Below are positions 1-11,911 of a stretch of 64,000 bases of DNA, in pieces; the stretch's first letter is position 1; each line of letters opens with the position of its first letter. The stretch lies in contig NC_134707.1 in NCBI RefSeq assembly GCF_043290135.1, forward strand, positions 68,563,906 to 68,627,905, given 5' to 3'. Under the pieces are notes generated by a model. The model was not told where the DNA came from. It did no database searches and saw only the letters and a list, made by a program, of their open reading frames with translations. This DNA is from Rhipicephalus microplus. Lineage: Eukaryota > Arthropoda > Arachnida > Ixodida > Ixodidae. The position numbers were made by a program, and so were the translations under genes.

Positions 1-280
1 GAGGGCTAACCCTGTGTAGTCACCCAACCTTGGGTAGTTATCTTTGGTTATAGCGGCGATGCATGGCTGGCGTCTCCAAGTGTTTGTTTCAACCTTGTGG
101 CATCCCTTTGTTGGGCTCGGTGGTGGGTGGCCACCATCGCTGCTGAATCCAAAATGTTTCTTATATAAAAGTCTTTTCCCGCACTCCCTGATCGCCACCT
201 GCAAAGGTGGCGCACCGATGACAGCTTCTTTTGTGCACAGCCAAAACGGACCTTCCCGAAGTACCATGTAGTTCATAGCC

Positions 281-1360
281 AGAATAAAAAGAAAACAGTC
301 CGATCTAATTAACCATTTATTGTCTCAAAAACGCTCACAGATGCAATTGACCCTGGCTATAAAGTTACAATTATGGGGAATGTCGATCTCCTTCTAGAAA
401 ATCGCAACCAGGCTCAGTACGAGAAGCTCTCAAAACTTGTGTCATTTGATAACATCCCAGTACCAGTGGGCCCACATAGGTTGATGAACACAGTGCGTGG
501 CATCATATATGATGATCTCCTGGAGCTATCTTAAAGTGAATTGTGCAAAGGCTGGCAGGAACAAAATGTAGTGAAAGTACAAACAACAACAATCAGGCGA
601 GATATTATACAAACCTCAACAAAGCACATCATAGTCACCTTCGGTAAAAGCAACCTTCCTGACTACATTGAAACGGGTTACTGTAAGCTTCATGTAGGAC
701 TTTAAATGCCGGATCCTCGCCATTGTTTCAAGTGTCCGCGCATCGGACATGGATTCCAAACGTGCAGCGGGCACGCTAGTGGCGCGAAGTGCGCATCTTG
801 TGAACATCTATCTAAAAATTACACTTCAGAAGCCTGTTGCACTAACTGTGAAGGAGATCATGCTGCCTACTTTCCGATCATGCCCTGCGTGGAAAGGAGA
901 GAAACAAATATTATAACTTAAGGTTAAGTTCATCCTGTCATTTCAAGAGGCACGTCAAGGGTTTTCTGCACAAAACAATTCTGAACCTCGCTTCGACGAA
1001 ATGGCGAACCTAGGCACCGTGCCCAATTTTTCGGTACCCGCGAGATTCACAACAAGTGTGACTGCGGTTGTGCCAGAAGCGCCTCCGACTGGAGCAGCCT
1101 GCACTGCCTTGCCGCTTGTTCAAAAGGGCCAGCAGACTTCAGAGTCTGCTGGATCCCGGACCAGTGCAAGAGCAGTCAGGGCCGAAACTGCCATGAACAT
1201 GTCTGCCAAGCAGGCACCATCCGCCACCTCGGCAGTGGTGGTGGACACAATCCAAACTCCTCCAGCACCCCAGACGCCGAAGGAAAGTCGCAGCTCTCTG
1301 GAGCTAAACAAGAAACAGAAGTCCTGCATTACACGGCCCCCAACAGCCCTTGTAACCTAA
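281..1360 (+). pseudogene. LINE-A ORF1 (gag-like zinc-knuckle protein), broken
   Basis: The frame reads from about 281, with an RNA-binding-like segment (IDPGYKVTIMGNVDLLLE, then PVPVGPHRLMNTVRGIIYD) followed by three zinc knuckles at 721-890: CFKCPRIGHGFQTC, CASCEHLSKN...C and CTNCEGDHAAY. A Pro/Ala/Ser-rich tail follows at 1001-1360. Stop codons interrupt it at least near 530, 705 and 920. This arrangement is typical of ORF1 proteins of I-group LINEs, which bind element RNA. The single-frame pieces are remnants, not separate genes. Confidence 0.75.
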
Positions 1361-1404
1361 GGCAGCGTTTCTGTACACACAGCGCCTAACTACTTTAAAA
1401 TAGA

Positions 1405-4400
1405 GACACAAATTTTACAGTGGAACGTCGAAGGACTCATGAGAAATCTCTACGATGTTCAAGAATTTTTCATAAACTGTCACTAAAGGTGCTGTGTGTA
1501 CATGAAACATACCTAAAACCCAAGATCGCTAAATTTATAAGCCAGTATATTATTTTTCGAAAGGACAGGAATGAAGCTGTCACGTCATCTCGTGATGTGG
1601 TCATTATAGTCAATCAAGGGATTGCATTTAATCATCTACCTATTGCAACAACTCTTGAAGCAGTGGTTATTCACGTAGTTCTTCTGAACACACTCGTCAT
1701 CATCTGCTCTGTCTTCATACTTCCACACTACCAACTTGAAAAACGTGAATTCCAATCCCTAATAGATAAACTTTCAGATCTTTATATTCTCCTTAGAGGT
1801 TTCAATGCACTTAGCAATCTGTGGGGTTACTCCCGCTGAAACGCTCGAGGTCACCTGATTGAACAGTTCCTTATTACTTCTGGTGTGTGTATTCTGAATC
1901 GGAAAGAGACTACATACTACTGCCTTGCCAACAACACCTATTCGTTAATAGACCTCAGTATCGCCTCTCCATCCCTCCTTTCTTTACCCACATGGAACGT
2001 CATCATTAAACCTTACGGAAGTGACCACTTTTTGGTAACGCAGAGCACACCCATATCAATTGAATATCACCCACAGGTCCCCAGATGGATCACTGACAAG
2101 CCTGATTGGGAACAGTTCTCACAGATTACTCATTAAGGTTGGACTTACCTATCCGGTTAAAACATAGATGCAGCTGTACAATACTTTTCAGCTTTTCTGA
2201 CCAACACTGCGATGAAATGCATCCCGCAAACTTCTGAACTGCCTTGCAAGCGACGTGTCCTTTGGTGTAACACTGAATGTCGCCGTGCACGCAAACAACA
2301 AAACAAAACGTTCAGGTTGCAACGGGATTCGTCGACAGCAGAGCATCTTGAAAGCTTTAGAAAATTTAAGTGTGAAGGCAGCAGAACGCGCTGGCAGGCT
2401 AGGAGAGAAAGTTGGCAGCAGGTTTTATCAGGCATCACTTCATATACAATGGAAACTAAAGTCTGGAACAAGATTCGCAAGGTGGCAGGAGGACACGCAT
2501 CTTCACTACCTCTCGTAGACACACAAGAGAACACCTTGGGAGACCAGGCGAACTTCCTCAGTGCCCACTTCGAAGATGTGTCCAGCTCATCGCATTATGC
2601 TGCATCTTTTTAATGGCACAAAACCTAAATTGAAAAAGAGAAACTGCTGCGAAAATCCTCTAAACGTGATTCGTACAAAACCTCTTTCTGATTGGCCGAG
2701 CTACAGGCATTGCTACATGTCTGCGATAAATCAGCTCCAGGTTCGCACCGTATAGTAACGAAATATTAAAACAAGTGCCTTCTGAAACGCAAAGAACCCT
2801 GCTTTGCCTGTATAACGCTATCTGTTTTACCAGTGAAATCTTCTCTGTCTGGAAAGAAGCTATCATTATTTCGATTTTTAAGTAGAGCAAGGATCCATCT
2901 TCTGTTGGTAGGTACAGGCCAGTCGCACTTACAAGTTGCATGTGTAAATTTTTGAAAAAAATGGTATATCGCTGACTTGTACATTACCTTGACACAAACA
3001 ATCTGCTTGACCCATTGCAATGCGGGTTTCGAGAGGGTAGGTCCACCACCGACCGCCTGGTACGTATCGAAGCATCGTTCCAAGGTGTCCTCATCCACAA
3101 ACAATACTTTCTATGTTCTTCGATATCGAAAAAGACTACGATACGACATGAAGATTTGGAATATCAAGCGACCTGTTCAGTCTTGGTGTGCGTGGAAGGA
3201 TGTTTCCTACTATTGAAAGCTACTTGTCCAATCGTACATTTTGTGTCAGAGTGGGCAGTGTTCTTTCCCGAACATTTGTCCAAGAAAAAGCAAAACCCCA
3301 AGGATGTGTAGTTATTAGTACACTTTTATTGTCAAAATGAATTCTTTGCGTCTTTCCATCCCACAAAATATGTTTTACTGTACATATGTCGGTGACGTCC
3401 AGCTTCGATTTAAGTCTTGTAACCTGGCAATTTGTGAGTGGCAGGTTCAGCTTGGCTTGAACAAGGCCTCCAAATGGACTGAGGAAAATGGATTCCGGTC
3501 AAACCCCCAAAAAAGCACGTGCGTCTTGTTCTCTAGAAAGAGAGGCACTCACCCTGACTTTGCCATTCAGTTGCATGGTCAACGCCTGTCTGTTAATACC
3601 GAACACAAATTTTAAGGCCTAATTCTGGAAACCAAGCTAACATTAGTACCACACACTAGGTATCTAAAAAACAAGTGTATCAGAACCATGAATGTTCTCA
3701 AAGTGCTGTCACGCACTACGTGGGGGAGTGACAAAAAGTGTCTCATAAACATGTACAGGAGCCTCGTACACACTTGCTTGGCTTATGGAGCAGTAATCTA
3801 TCAGTCTGCGACACCTACCGCCCTAAAAATGCTTTACCCTATTCACCACCTAGGCATTCGCCTCTCTATCGGTGTATTTCGCAACAGCCCCGTTGAAAGC
3901 CTGTACGTGGAATCAAACGAATGGTCACTCCACTTACAGAGATGTTACATGTCTTTCCTATGTTATCTCAAAGCGAAGGCAGACAAGGACCACCTTTCAC
4001 GCTTCACAATTGATGACATGTCTACATGTGTTCTGTTTGAAAACCGGCCATCTTTGAGACAGCCCTATTCACTTCATGTGAAAGGCCTTTCTGAGCAAAC
4101 CGGTGTCGCAGTAGAATAATATTTGATGGCTCCCGCAGCATGTCCGCCACCATGGCGTTGTCAATTCATAGATTGTGATGTATCCTTTTTAGAGATTACA
4201 AAGCACGCACCAATTGTACACATCCGCACATACTTCATAGAACTACAACGAAAGGACACATACCCTGAGCTCTTTACAGATGCCTAAAAGTCCAACACTT
4301 CTGTTTCATACGCAGCCATTGGCCGATCCTTCTCAGATACTGGCGTCCTGCATCCTGATGCAAGTATTTTCACAGGGGAAGCCTACGCAATACTTGCTGC

Positions 4401-4990
4401 TGTTGAATACAATGCACATATAAAACTACAAATGTCGGTAATTTACAAGGATTCTCCGAGTGTGGGGAAAGCCTTGAAAACGCTTCAAAAAGGGAAAAAA
4501 CCCAGTTCTTGATTCACTTTATTCACTCTTGTGCACAGTCGTCTCATTCAGGCAGGGCGTTTTAGTCTGCTGGGTGCCGGGGCACCGTGAGATACAGGGA
4601 AAGGTTTTGGCAAACCAGCTGGCTGCATCCGCCGGCAACGATGCCGCTAATGCATCTACACCAATCCCTGTACTTGACATGAAACCATTCCTGAAACGAA
4701 AGCTCAGAGGTTATTGGCAAAACATGTGGAATAGGCACACAAGTAATACACTACATGTTATCAAGCCACAACTTGGTCATTGGCCGCAACTATCAAAATC
4801 ATGACACACAGAAGTAACACTTACAAGACTAAAAAAGAGGACATACATACTGTACACATCCATATATTCTATCTGCCGGTGATCCATCATTGTGTGGGAG
4901 ATGTGTACACATACATATATTCTATCTGCCGGCGATCCATCATCGTGTGGGAGATGTGAAGAACCACTTACGGTTCTCCACATCCTCGTC
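1405..4990 (+). pseudogene. LINE-A ORF2: endonuclease, reverse transcriptase, RNase H, broken
   Basis: An APE-type endonuclease spans 1405-2140, with QWNVEGL at its start and YGSDHFLV near its end (the SDH motif). The reverse transcriptase covers about 2690-3630: GFREGRSTTDRLVRIE, the FFDIEKDYDTT box, a PQG motif, and the catalytic box altered from YVDD to YVGD. A thumb-like region runs 3680-4115. RNase H follows at 4250-4660 (LFTDA, TGEAYAILAAVEY, CWVPGHREI). The end has a CGRCEEPLTVLHILVQC finger typical of I-group elements. Multiple frameshifts and the lost catalytic Asp make it inactive. Confidence 0.8.
4861..4958. repeat. 53-bp-period direct duplication in the LINE-A C-terminal finger
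   Basis: The 45-bp stretch 4861-4905 recurs at 4914-4958 with two mismatches (ggtgatcc/ggcgatcc and cattgtg/catcgtg), a period of 53 bp. It duplicates the start of the coding segment for the C-terminal zinc finger. Only the second copy runs on into the finger. Confidence 0.9.
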
Positions 4991-5006
4991 CAGTGTAATA
5001 AGTTAG

Positions 5007-5094
5007 TTAATGGCATGATTTGGCCGCAAAAGAGACACACACAAGAAAAAGAACACTCAAACGACAAGCACAGGCGGCCAAATCATGCCATTAA
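5007..5094. repeat. Perfect 21-bp inverted repeat around a Penelope-like tail stub
   Basis: Bases 5007-5027 and 5074-5094 are exact reverse complements over 21 bp (left arm begins ttaatggcatgatttgg). They enclose 46 bp whose - strand reading (GCTTGTCGTTTGAGTG, then TTTCTTGTGTG) resembles the 3' tails at 8441-8545 (-) and 31110-31185 (+) that I assign to Penelope-like elements. The left arm is LINE-A sequence, the right arm an inverted copy of it. This could be a snap-back product of target-primed reverse transcription. Confidence 0.7.
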
Positions 5095-5593
5095 GTAAAT
5101 ACCAACTAGGCCAACAATCAGTATTATTACAGTAATAAGTTAGATACTCTAAGAAAAAAGCACTTTTTACTTCCCTATCGACAGCATCTCCCACTACGCC
5201 CTATGATGCTCATCGGTTGGGATCCGCTTCTTAATCTGCAATCTTTCTTCGCGTTTTAAAAGATGTTCGAAGCTTTCACCCCATATATTGAGGTGATCCG
5301 TAGCACGACCTCTGTACCGTGGTCCTGGCTGCGGTGACTACATCTCTGCCGTGGTTTATCATGACCTTTTGACATCCACTTTCACTGCACATATTTTGCG
5401 CCACTGCCATGATTTAGTACGTATGTTTACGCGCGTTAGCGTGAGGAATTATAGAGCCCTTATACAGCCACGCTCCATATCAATATTATCATTTCTACTC
5501 GCTGAAATAGCGCTCTTTGGCCATCAATTGGCCCTTGCGCCATAAAGCACCACAATTTATCATCATTTTTTTAAGTGAAATGTTTCTCACCAG
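5095..5593. other. No feature recognised
   Basis: Unique-looking sequence between LINE-A and the first candidate exon. Reading frames are short with no recognisable motifs. I see no promoter or repeat that I can defend. Confidence 0.5.
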
Positions 5594-5662
5594 CCCTAAA
5601 ATCTCGTTTTTCTAACCCTGAATACATGAACTTGAAACTGACAAAGCAGACGCACTGCTCAG
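5594..5662 (+). CDS. Candidate exon 1 of a short-exon host gene (69 nt, class 1-1)
   Basis: A 69-nt stretch lies between an acceptor (tgtttctcaccag) and a consensus donor (CTCAG/gtacgt). Only one frame is open: it begins with two bases of a split codon and ends with one, so the exon is symmetrical class 1-1. The peptide is LKSRFSNPEYMNLKLTKQTH followed by CS. NPEYMNL combines an NPxY motif with YMNL, which fits the pYxN consensus of Grb2-type SH2 domains. Upstream exons, start codon and any folded domain must lie left of the window or be masked by LINE-A. Exon status is inferred from splice signals and phase only. Confidence 0.5.
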
Positions 5663-6710
5663 GTACGTTATTGTATTTTTCGAAACGCGCGAACGTCGTA
5701 CAGTAGAAGTAAGTGTTGCAGAGAACTGGCTGATTCACTCTGTTTTCGAGTTATGTATACTGCACTACGTATGACCTTAAAAAATTAACATTTGAGATTG
5801 GAACCTCAATGATTCAAGGTTTTGTCGCGCTGGAGTGGTTTATGCAACTATTCCCTTTGTTATAAACGTTACATGACATTTTCCCCGTGGAAACGAAAGT
5901 GCTGTAGCGAACAACCCATGCTAAGTAGAGAAGTGCGCAATGACCTACGGTAACTAATAAATTACAGTTAATAAATAGGAAATAATAATTGTGATATAAC
6001 AAATAGCTAGTCAGCGTGCACTTAAAAAAACATTTATCTCTACTCCAGTGAACATTTTCGCTGGGAACAAAGATTTCAGCTATTTTCTCAGAGCAATAAA
6101 GTAAACACTTTTCGCAAGTATTTGATGAAACATTTGGCACGCCTTAACTGAGAAATAAAATGCACCGAATTTAGTCAAGTGATGCAGTTATACCTTCAGT
6201 AGTTATTTTATCTCTGCACGCAATGGGTGTGCGCAGGAAGCTCCATCAAGAGAGGCGGAGGCAATTTATGGGGCTGATGTTGCGCTGGCTGGGGCTGATG
6301 ATGTTTGGCGCTGATCTTAATCTTGATGTGGCCTTTCTAGTATTTAAAGAGTTGACGAGTGCATCTCTCAATATTTGCTAAAAATACAGTTTTTATTCCG
6401 TGAATAACTATGAGACCTACTATTCTATTTTTCATGAAGTTTATTAACAAAACAAATTCGGAGTACAAGAAGTACGTTGAAATGGACGATGTCACATTGG
6501 CGTGTCAGCGCGAAAAGAGGGGCATGATACCAATAAAAAGAATTATTGGCTTTTGCTGCATACGCCACGACGCTTCCTGTAAGCATTACCTTGCCTATTG
6601 TATTTTTCATTCAAAACACTGATGTGTTTTCGTGGCTAATGTTTTGGTAATTTTTCATTTCGCTTTGTCATTCTAAATACAATCAATAACGCTCGCTGCT
6701 TTTTTTTTAG
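5663..6710 (+). other. Putative intron, no other feature
   Basis: AT-rich sequence with no domain-bearing frame. A 52-codon ATG frame at about 6223-6380 is Leu/Met/Arg-rich with a repeated GGGGCTGATG and matches nothing I know. A possible exon at 6050-6101 has an acceptor and a weak donor but breaks the phase pattern. Confidence 0.4.
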
Positions 6711-6767
6711 GTCGCAAGCACTTTCCTAAAGTTTCCCCACCAGACCCGATGCGACATTTGAAGCCTG
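6711..6767 (+). CDS. Candidate exon 2 of the short-exon gene (57 nt, class 1-1)
   Basis: It is bounded by a strong acceptor (nine T then AG) and the donor CCTG/gtaaat. Length is 57 nt, a multiple of three. Only the class 1-1 frame is free of stops, giving RKHFPKVSPPDPMRHLKP, with a glycine codon split across each junction. The composition is basic and proline-rich, as expected for a disordered linker. The junction with the 5662 exon reads ...HCS-G-RKHF without a frame break. Evidence is splice signals, divisibility by three and the single open frame. Confidence 0.5.
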
Positions 6768-8184
6768 GTAAATATTTTCTCTCATTGTCACAGTTGTATT
6801 TGGGGTTTTTGGTGTTCTAATGAACCTAATATATTGAAGGGATAACGAATGATGAACGTACGGACTTAAGAAAATCTAGGCTTTCTGTCGAAACAGAAAA
6901 GCGATGCAGTGTAGAGCGCAGACTACCAGTTCTTCATTTCGACACCAAGAAGCCAATCTATTGATATACATATCACGCACGCCTTCTTAATGCGCACAAA
7001 ATCATTAATTTATCCTATAGTGCCATCGCGCAAAACCACTACGTACTTTGTGCTGTTTGTGCACATGAACAAACATCACATTCTCTTAATTCCCAGAGAA
7101 AACAACGACGACGTGCGTCGTTGTTTCCTATAAAAAGATAGCACCGCCTAAGCTGTGTTTATGATGCCCTGGGCTCGTCAGGTTCAAGTCTAGGTGATCG
7201 CTGGGCTACGAATAGCCATGTGCTTGCAGTCTCTTAATGCCTATTTCCGTGCGTGTAGCTGAGGGCCATATCGCGAAAAAATTACAAGTAATGCAGGGTC
7301 ACATTGTTCTCGATGCTGCTGATATTTTTGTTGATTGTTTTTAGGTTATTGGGTGTGCAGTAACGTTCGTATGGCAGTGATAGGCACTAATACTTGTTTG
7401 TGAAGTGTGAAACATTGCTGTCTTACATATAGAACGGCTAGAAAAGTATTGTTCTGAAGAATTTGTTTAATGAAAGCCTTAATCTGTTTTCTCAGGTCAT
7501 AGAAGCAATCAATTTGGGAAAATGAAATAGTTTTGTTGATTTTCCTAAGTTTGAACATATATGGCTTAACATCAATACTGTAAGTGCATTACTAAGGGCT
7601 CTTATCATTTCACAGATCAATTTTTTTAGTTTCGCATAAAAATGCTTCATCTAACCCAATTTTTTAAACATCGATGCTAATTTTACAGCTGTGCAGGATT
7701 GCGGCAACACACTTGTATTAAATACCTGATAAGTAGTGCTGAATATCATCATTGTTTGCAATTTGGCTTGTCAGCGATGAAATGGACTTGAGCACTTGAG
7801 AGAAGAATATCAACATTATCTATATTTAGCAGGAAATTCAGAACTATATGAGGCAGCAGACGAATATTTAAGAACAGATTACGGTATCCAGTGATCCGAA
7901 ATGTTGCAATCATCACAGCCATAGGTATAAAACAGCTCCAACGACCCCCTGTGACTTATGTAGCTATCTTCAACAAGCGAGGAGCTTAGAATAACGTTGA
8001 GATCTTTGAAACTACTCCTCATGTTTGGTTAATATTTTTGTCAGGGTATGGTTTCAGATCATAAGCTATAGTTATTAAAGAACTGGTCGTTTTCACACTT
8101 TCTGGTTGATTGCTTTTTTATTTTACCACTGCTCGTACTTTTTACCTTTGAAAAAGAGTTCACATGCAACTAATTGTCCAACAG
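6768..8184 (+). other. Putative intron, no other feature
   Basis: No reading frame with recognisable content. The sequence is AT-rich and apparently low copy. A T-rich acceptor near 7344 has no matching donor at a sensible distance. Confidence 0.4.
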
Positions 8185-8232
8185 GCCTTCCAAGTCCACT
8201 TCCCCCGAAACGTGGTCCTGCTACACCAACCA
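8185..8232 (+). CDS. Candidate exon 3 of the short-exon gene (48 nt, class 1-1)
   Basis: Acceptor ctaattgtccaacag and donor AACCA/gtacgt frame a 48-nt exon. In the frame set by the preceding exons it encodes LPSPLPPKRGPATPT. PLPPKR matches a class II SH3-binding motif (PxxPxR/K). All three frames are open here, so this exon alone proves little. It earns weight from its phase compatibility with the exons at 5594 and 6711 and from the matching proline-rich, basic composition. Confidence 0.45.
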
Positions 8233-8440
8233 GTACGTATATCATAACCCAGCTAACCAACTACTTGAAACCCAGGTATAAAACAACCGTTTATTTGAAG
8301 TTTCCTTGGCAAGGTTTGCAACAACATACGTTACATTGACTTTTCAAAGGTCATGAATGTTTTATGTGAAACGCACATTGACGTATTGTTGACTTCAGTA
8401 CATTCGCTATGAACTGGTTCATTGAGAGAGTTGGTAATTC

Positions 8441-8545
8441 ATGATATATAATGGCGTAAACGTAGCGCGAACAAAAATGAAGACAAGAAACTCAACACGA
8501 CAAGCGCTCTACTCACAACTGGGAACTTTATTGCTTCAACAGAAT
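8441..8545 (-). mobile_element. Penelope-like element 3' tail fragment
   Basis: Read on the - strand this contains AATAAAGTTCCCAGTTG, then GCGCTTGTCGTGTTG and TTTTTGTTCGCGC. The same order of landmarks occurs at the 3' end of the GIY-YIG-bearing Penelope-like element at 31110-31180 (AATAAAGTCAGTTGG, TTTTTGTTCGCGCG). It is a short 3' remnant; no coding part is attached with confidence. Confidence 0.45.
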
Positions 8546-10386
8546 TATATGCCTAAACTTGTCGCTCGACAGTCCCCGCGCATGCACATTGAGAGCAAGG
8601 CGAAAGCAAGAACCAGAACAACAACAGACCTCCTTCACACGCACCCCCCTACCCCAACCCACGCAATGTCATTTCCTTGAGCTGTATCAGTTCTTTGTTC
8701 AATACACTCTAAGACAAAAATGGCCAAAATGGTAACAACGGCTGTCTCTAGACTCTGTGAACAACTGTCGCTCCTCGAAAAGACCAAGCGAAAGAAGATG
8801 GTCCACATGTTCGAAAACGGGGAGTATTTGAATTAGTCTTAGGTTTGTAAGGAAGCAACGGAAGGAGGAACTGCAGTAAATGCTCTCGTAACGTTACGGC
8901 TACTCCCCCCCAACCCCCAAGAATACCGCAGACAAATATAGGTCCCACCCACATTATTATTCAAAGCCAAAATATCATTCGCGCCAAACTGCACCAACCC
9001 AAAACATTAACATATATTGGCACCCGCAGATCATAGGAGGAACACTTGCTGAACACAGAAGTCCTTATATTGCAGCTGCCACAAAGGTCGTGCCACGCGC
9101 AAATCAAGAAATAAGAAACCAATGCGCGCCGTTCGTCAAAACCAATCAAATGACAAAAGACGCGCAAAACGAGGCTCCGAAAAATGACCAGAGGAAGAAA
9201 GTGAGCGACCTTCACCTTCAAGAGTTGAACGCGATAGCAAAATCTGGCCTCTGTAGCACCCTTCAACCACTAAGAGCATTCTTATTTATATGTTCTGTTA
9301 CATACACACGTGCGCACACAAACACGCACACAGTAGATTGGACCAGCGTGCGCTAATATTGGTGAATGGGCTAGTTTTCGTCGTGACACCTGTCAAACAA
9401 ATTGCTCTAAAGGGGCCCTGAAACACTTTTTTTGTAACCATGAAAGAAATTCGCTAGAAGTGCCTAATGCTGCACGAATTCAATGCCGCGAAAATTTCAA
9501 GAATCCGTCCAGTGTCAGTGTGGTTAAAAAGGTTCGTCGCATTCTGCAAGTGATTTATCTCTTCTCTTGTCCCGACGAAAGCAGTGGAACCTAAGCAGGA
9601 AGGGGTGCCAGGGCAAAGAAACTACCGCTCCTCGTGACATTGAGCACTTTGTTTTTCCTTCGAATTCGTGGCTTTTTCAGTGTCATCGTGCGCGCACGTG
9701 TGGCCAAGTAGCGGCTTCCCACGGCTAACTCAGTAACTTGATTTTGCGGTCACAGACGTACAGCCAATTTTTCGCTCACAACCAACGGGGCTGACGCCGT
9801 TGGCAGGTTTTGCGACACGAGCTCTATAACACTGTCGCGTTAAAACACAAAATAAAGCAAGACCAGGCGTGTCTTTCGTCAGCCGCAACACTTGCTTGCA
9901 CACATCATCGTGATGGTTGTGGGGCAGAATGACAAAACTGCGCCCGCACGGCAAATGTTGCGCTGGCATAGAAAGCGATGTAATTCACAAAGTGAACAAT
10001 ATTTTTTATTTACTGCGCACCAGTACTATTGAAAATCTCTACACTCAACTTGTTCTTGAATATACCATATTATTAGTATTGCAAAAAATTTATGAGTGGG
10101 TAAAAAAAACACAGTATAAGCACTGCGCTGATGCCCGTACTGCCACCCTTCCACGTTTTTCCGGCACAACTAGACTCGCGTTCGTACCCCTTATATTTAT
10201 AGGATTTGTGGTCAGTGATCACATGAACGGGCAAACCGGTATGCTATGTTTTGCTCGTGCGTGTGTTTCACAGATTCGCGTTTCGACTTATTCCGGACGG
10301 TGCTTTGTGTATAGAGACCTTTTGAGAGTGCAACGTAGTGTATTTTGCTGCTGAATGGAACAAAGACGACGTAAGCATACCTTCAG
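8546..10386. other. No gene; low-complexity and repeat-like stretches
   Basis: 9300-9335 is a CA-rich microsatellite-like stretch. From about 9411 (GGGGCCCTGAAACAC) the sequence resembles a repeat I associate with tick genomes, but I cannot define its ends. Reading frames are short and lack motifs. Confidence 0.35.
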
Positions 10387-10443
10387 CTATCTGCGAACTC
10401 ATTCGTTCGTTGGACAAAGGACTGCGCTTGCATCAGCTTGCAG
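10387..10443 (+). CDS. Weak candidate exon of the short-exon gene (57 nt)
   Basis: A good donor (TTGCAG/gtaagc) ends a 57-nt stretch whose acceptor (cataccttcag) has a poor pyrimidine tract. In class 1-1 phase it would add ICELIRSLDKGLRLHQLA. The peptide differs in character from the other exons (helical, not proline-rich). It may instead be an unrelated or older repeat fragment upstream of LINE-B. Skipping it leaves the gene frame intact. Confidence 0.2.
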
Positions 10444-11078
10444 GTAAGCGGTGAAAAACTGCATCGCATTTCCAACTACATCATTGTTCTTAGAGGGTAG
10501 ATAATTACTGTATAACATTACTAATGACGTTGACACCAAAACTTGAAAGTAAACTCGCAAGCTTAAGCTTGTTCACAGCATGTGAATTTTTTTTTACTTT
10601 TCAAACAGCTGGTTCATTGTTTCTTTTCCTCCAAAAAGGCCAGCGGTCTGTCACAGCAATATTTCGGCGAGAAAGTGTGCGTGCAAGTGCAACGCCAAGA
10701 AAACCTGCATTTAGCAAGCATGGTGGAATGGGAAGACGCAAAAAAACTTGAAGGCATCACCAGCATACACTTTGGCGGCACTTTTTTCACCATAAGCGGC
10801 AACAAGAGAACGCCGGACGACGTCTCTCGCGGAGTCATAAGCTGACTTCTGCCCGGCACTACGGAAACAAAACTCAAAGTTCGCATTCGTGCACCTGCGC
10901 GGTGCACGATTCTGCACGCCAGTATGCTTGGGCAATCGTGAGCTGCAGTGATCATTTAGGGGCGAAGCTCCTTATAGCGGCACCCGTTCGTCCCCCGTAG
11001 TATGTAACAAGTAAAAAATTTTGACCTCAAAGGTGGTGCCGGTGAGAGACTTCTTCTGTGCGTTGTTGAACAATAAAA

Positions 11079-11441
11079 ATAGTGCTCAATGTGCATGTCA
11101 ATGGCTGCTAATGGGGAATGAGAGGCAGGAGCATTAGGCTTTTAATTAACGCGCTGGCTTCGATCACCATTAGCAGCCATTGGCATGTACAGTGAGCACT
11201 ATCTGAGAAGAAAGGGTTGCTACGTTATACTGGCTGGTTGTAACCTCCTTAGCTTTAGAAAGGTTTAGCAAGCGTTGAGCCGCAGTGCCATGAATACAAT
11301 GAACTTGTATATACCATGAATGAACTCGATGTGGTTAAAAATGGGAAGTAGATACGAAGCACAAGCCGTAAAAAAGTAAAAGCCGAATTCTCCGCCTCTC
11401 ATTTCCCATTAGCAGCCATTGGCGTGTACATCGAGCACTAT
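11079..11441. repeat. 48-bp imperfect inverted repeat with long loop
   Basis: 11079-11126 (atagtgctcaatgtgcatgt...) is the reverse complement of 11394-11441 (...acatcgagcactat) with a few mismatches. A second inverted partner lies at about 11165-11205. The arms flank one unit of the tandem duplication. Confidence 0.75.
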
Positions 11442-11625
11442 CTGACTGAAAAAGTTTGCTACGTCATGCTCGCTGGGCGTAACCTCCTTGGTTTTCGAAA
11501 GGTTTAGTGAGCGTTCGACCGCAGTGCCATGAATACAGTGAACTAGTATATACCATGAACTCGAGGTGGTTAAAGGTGGGAAGTGGACCCGAAGCGCAAG
11601 CCGTAAGAAAGTGTGCGTGTGCCAC
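11168..11625. repeat. 239-bp tandem duplication, two diverged copies
   Basis: cattagcagccattggc starts at 11168 and again at 11407, a period of 239 bp. Landmarks recur in order in both copies: gagcactatctga, gtaacctcctt, aaaggtttag, cgcagtgccatgaatac and the run ending aagccgtaa. The copies differ at many positions, so the duplication is old. Confidence 0.85.
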
Positions 11626-11723
11626 CTCTCGTTTAGTCCTTGGAATGTCCGCTGGATGGCGGTGTTTCTATATGGGGAATATATGATGAAAAGATGCGAG
11701 ATGGTGGTACTTGGAGGGTTGAA

Positions 11724-11911
11724 TAGATGGACGAACGGACACATAGACAGATGCATGGATGGACGCATGAACAGACGCAGGGGCGGCTGCATGGACGAAT
11801 GCAGGGACGGACGCACGAACAGATGCACGCACGGACGGGCTGATGGACACATGGACGGTCACACTGACGGACGCATGGACGGACGGAAGCGAGAACGAAT
11901 GGACGGACGAG
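11724..11911. repeat. Degenerate GGACG minisatellite
   Basis: About 190 bp made of variants of a 12-nt unit such as atggacggacgc. Because the unit is a multiple of three it is open in several frames on both strands (RMDG-type repeats on +, PSVHAS-type on -). These are by-products and not proteins. Confidence 0.85.

Larger units (their letters stand above)
1..5006 (+). mobile_element. LINE-A, degenerate I-group non-LTR retrotransposon
   Basis: The region reads as one non-LTR retrotransposon in the order 5' leader (1-280, with a TATATAAAAG motif near 156), nucleic-acid-binding ORF1, endonuclease, reverse transcriptase, RNase H and a C-terminal CCHC-type finger. Every domain carries stops and frameshifts, so it cannot be active. 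The presence of RNase H after the reverse transcriptase points to the I/R1/LOA group rather than Jockey or CR1. The left end may lie outside the window. Its 3' end is blurred by a 53-bp duplication and an inverted repeat described separately. Confidence 0.85.

Noticed and set aside
6050..6101. 52-nt exon candidate in the short-exon gene
   Set aside because: Length is not a multiple of three, it would break the chain between 5662 and 6711, and the donor (AAA/gtaaac) is weak.
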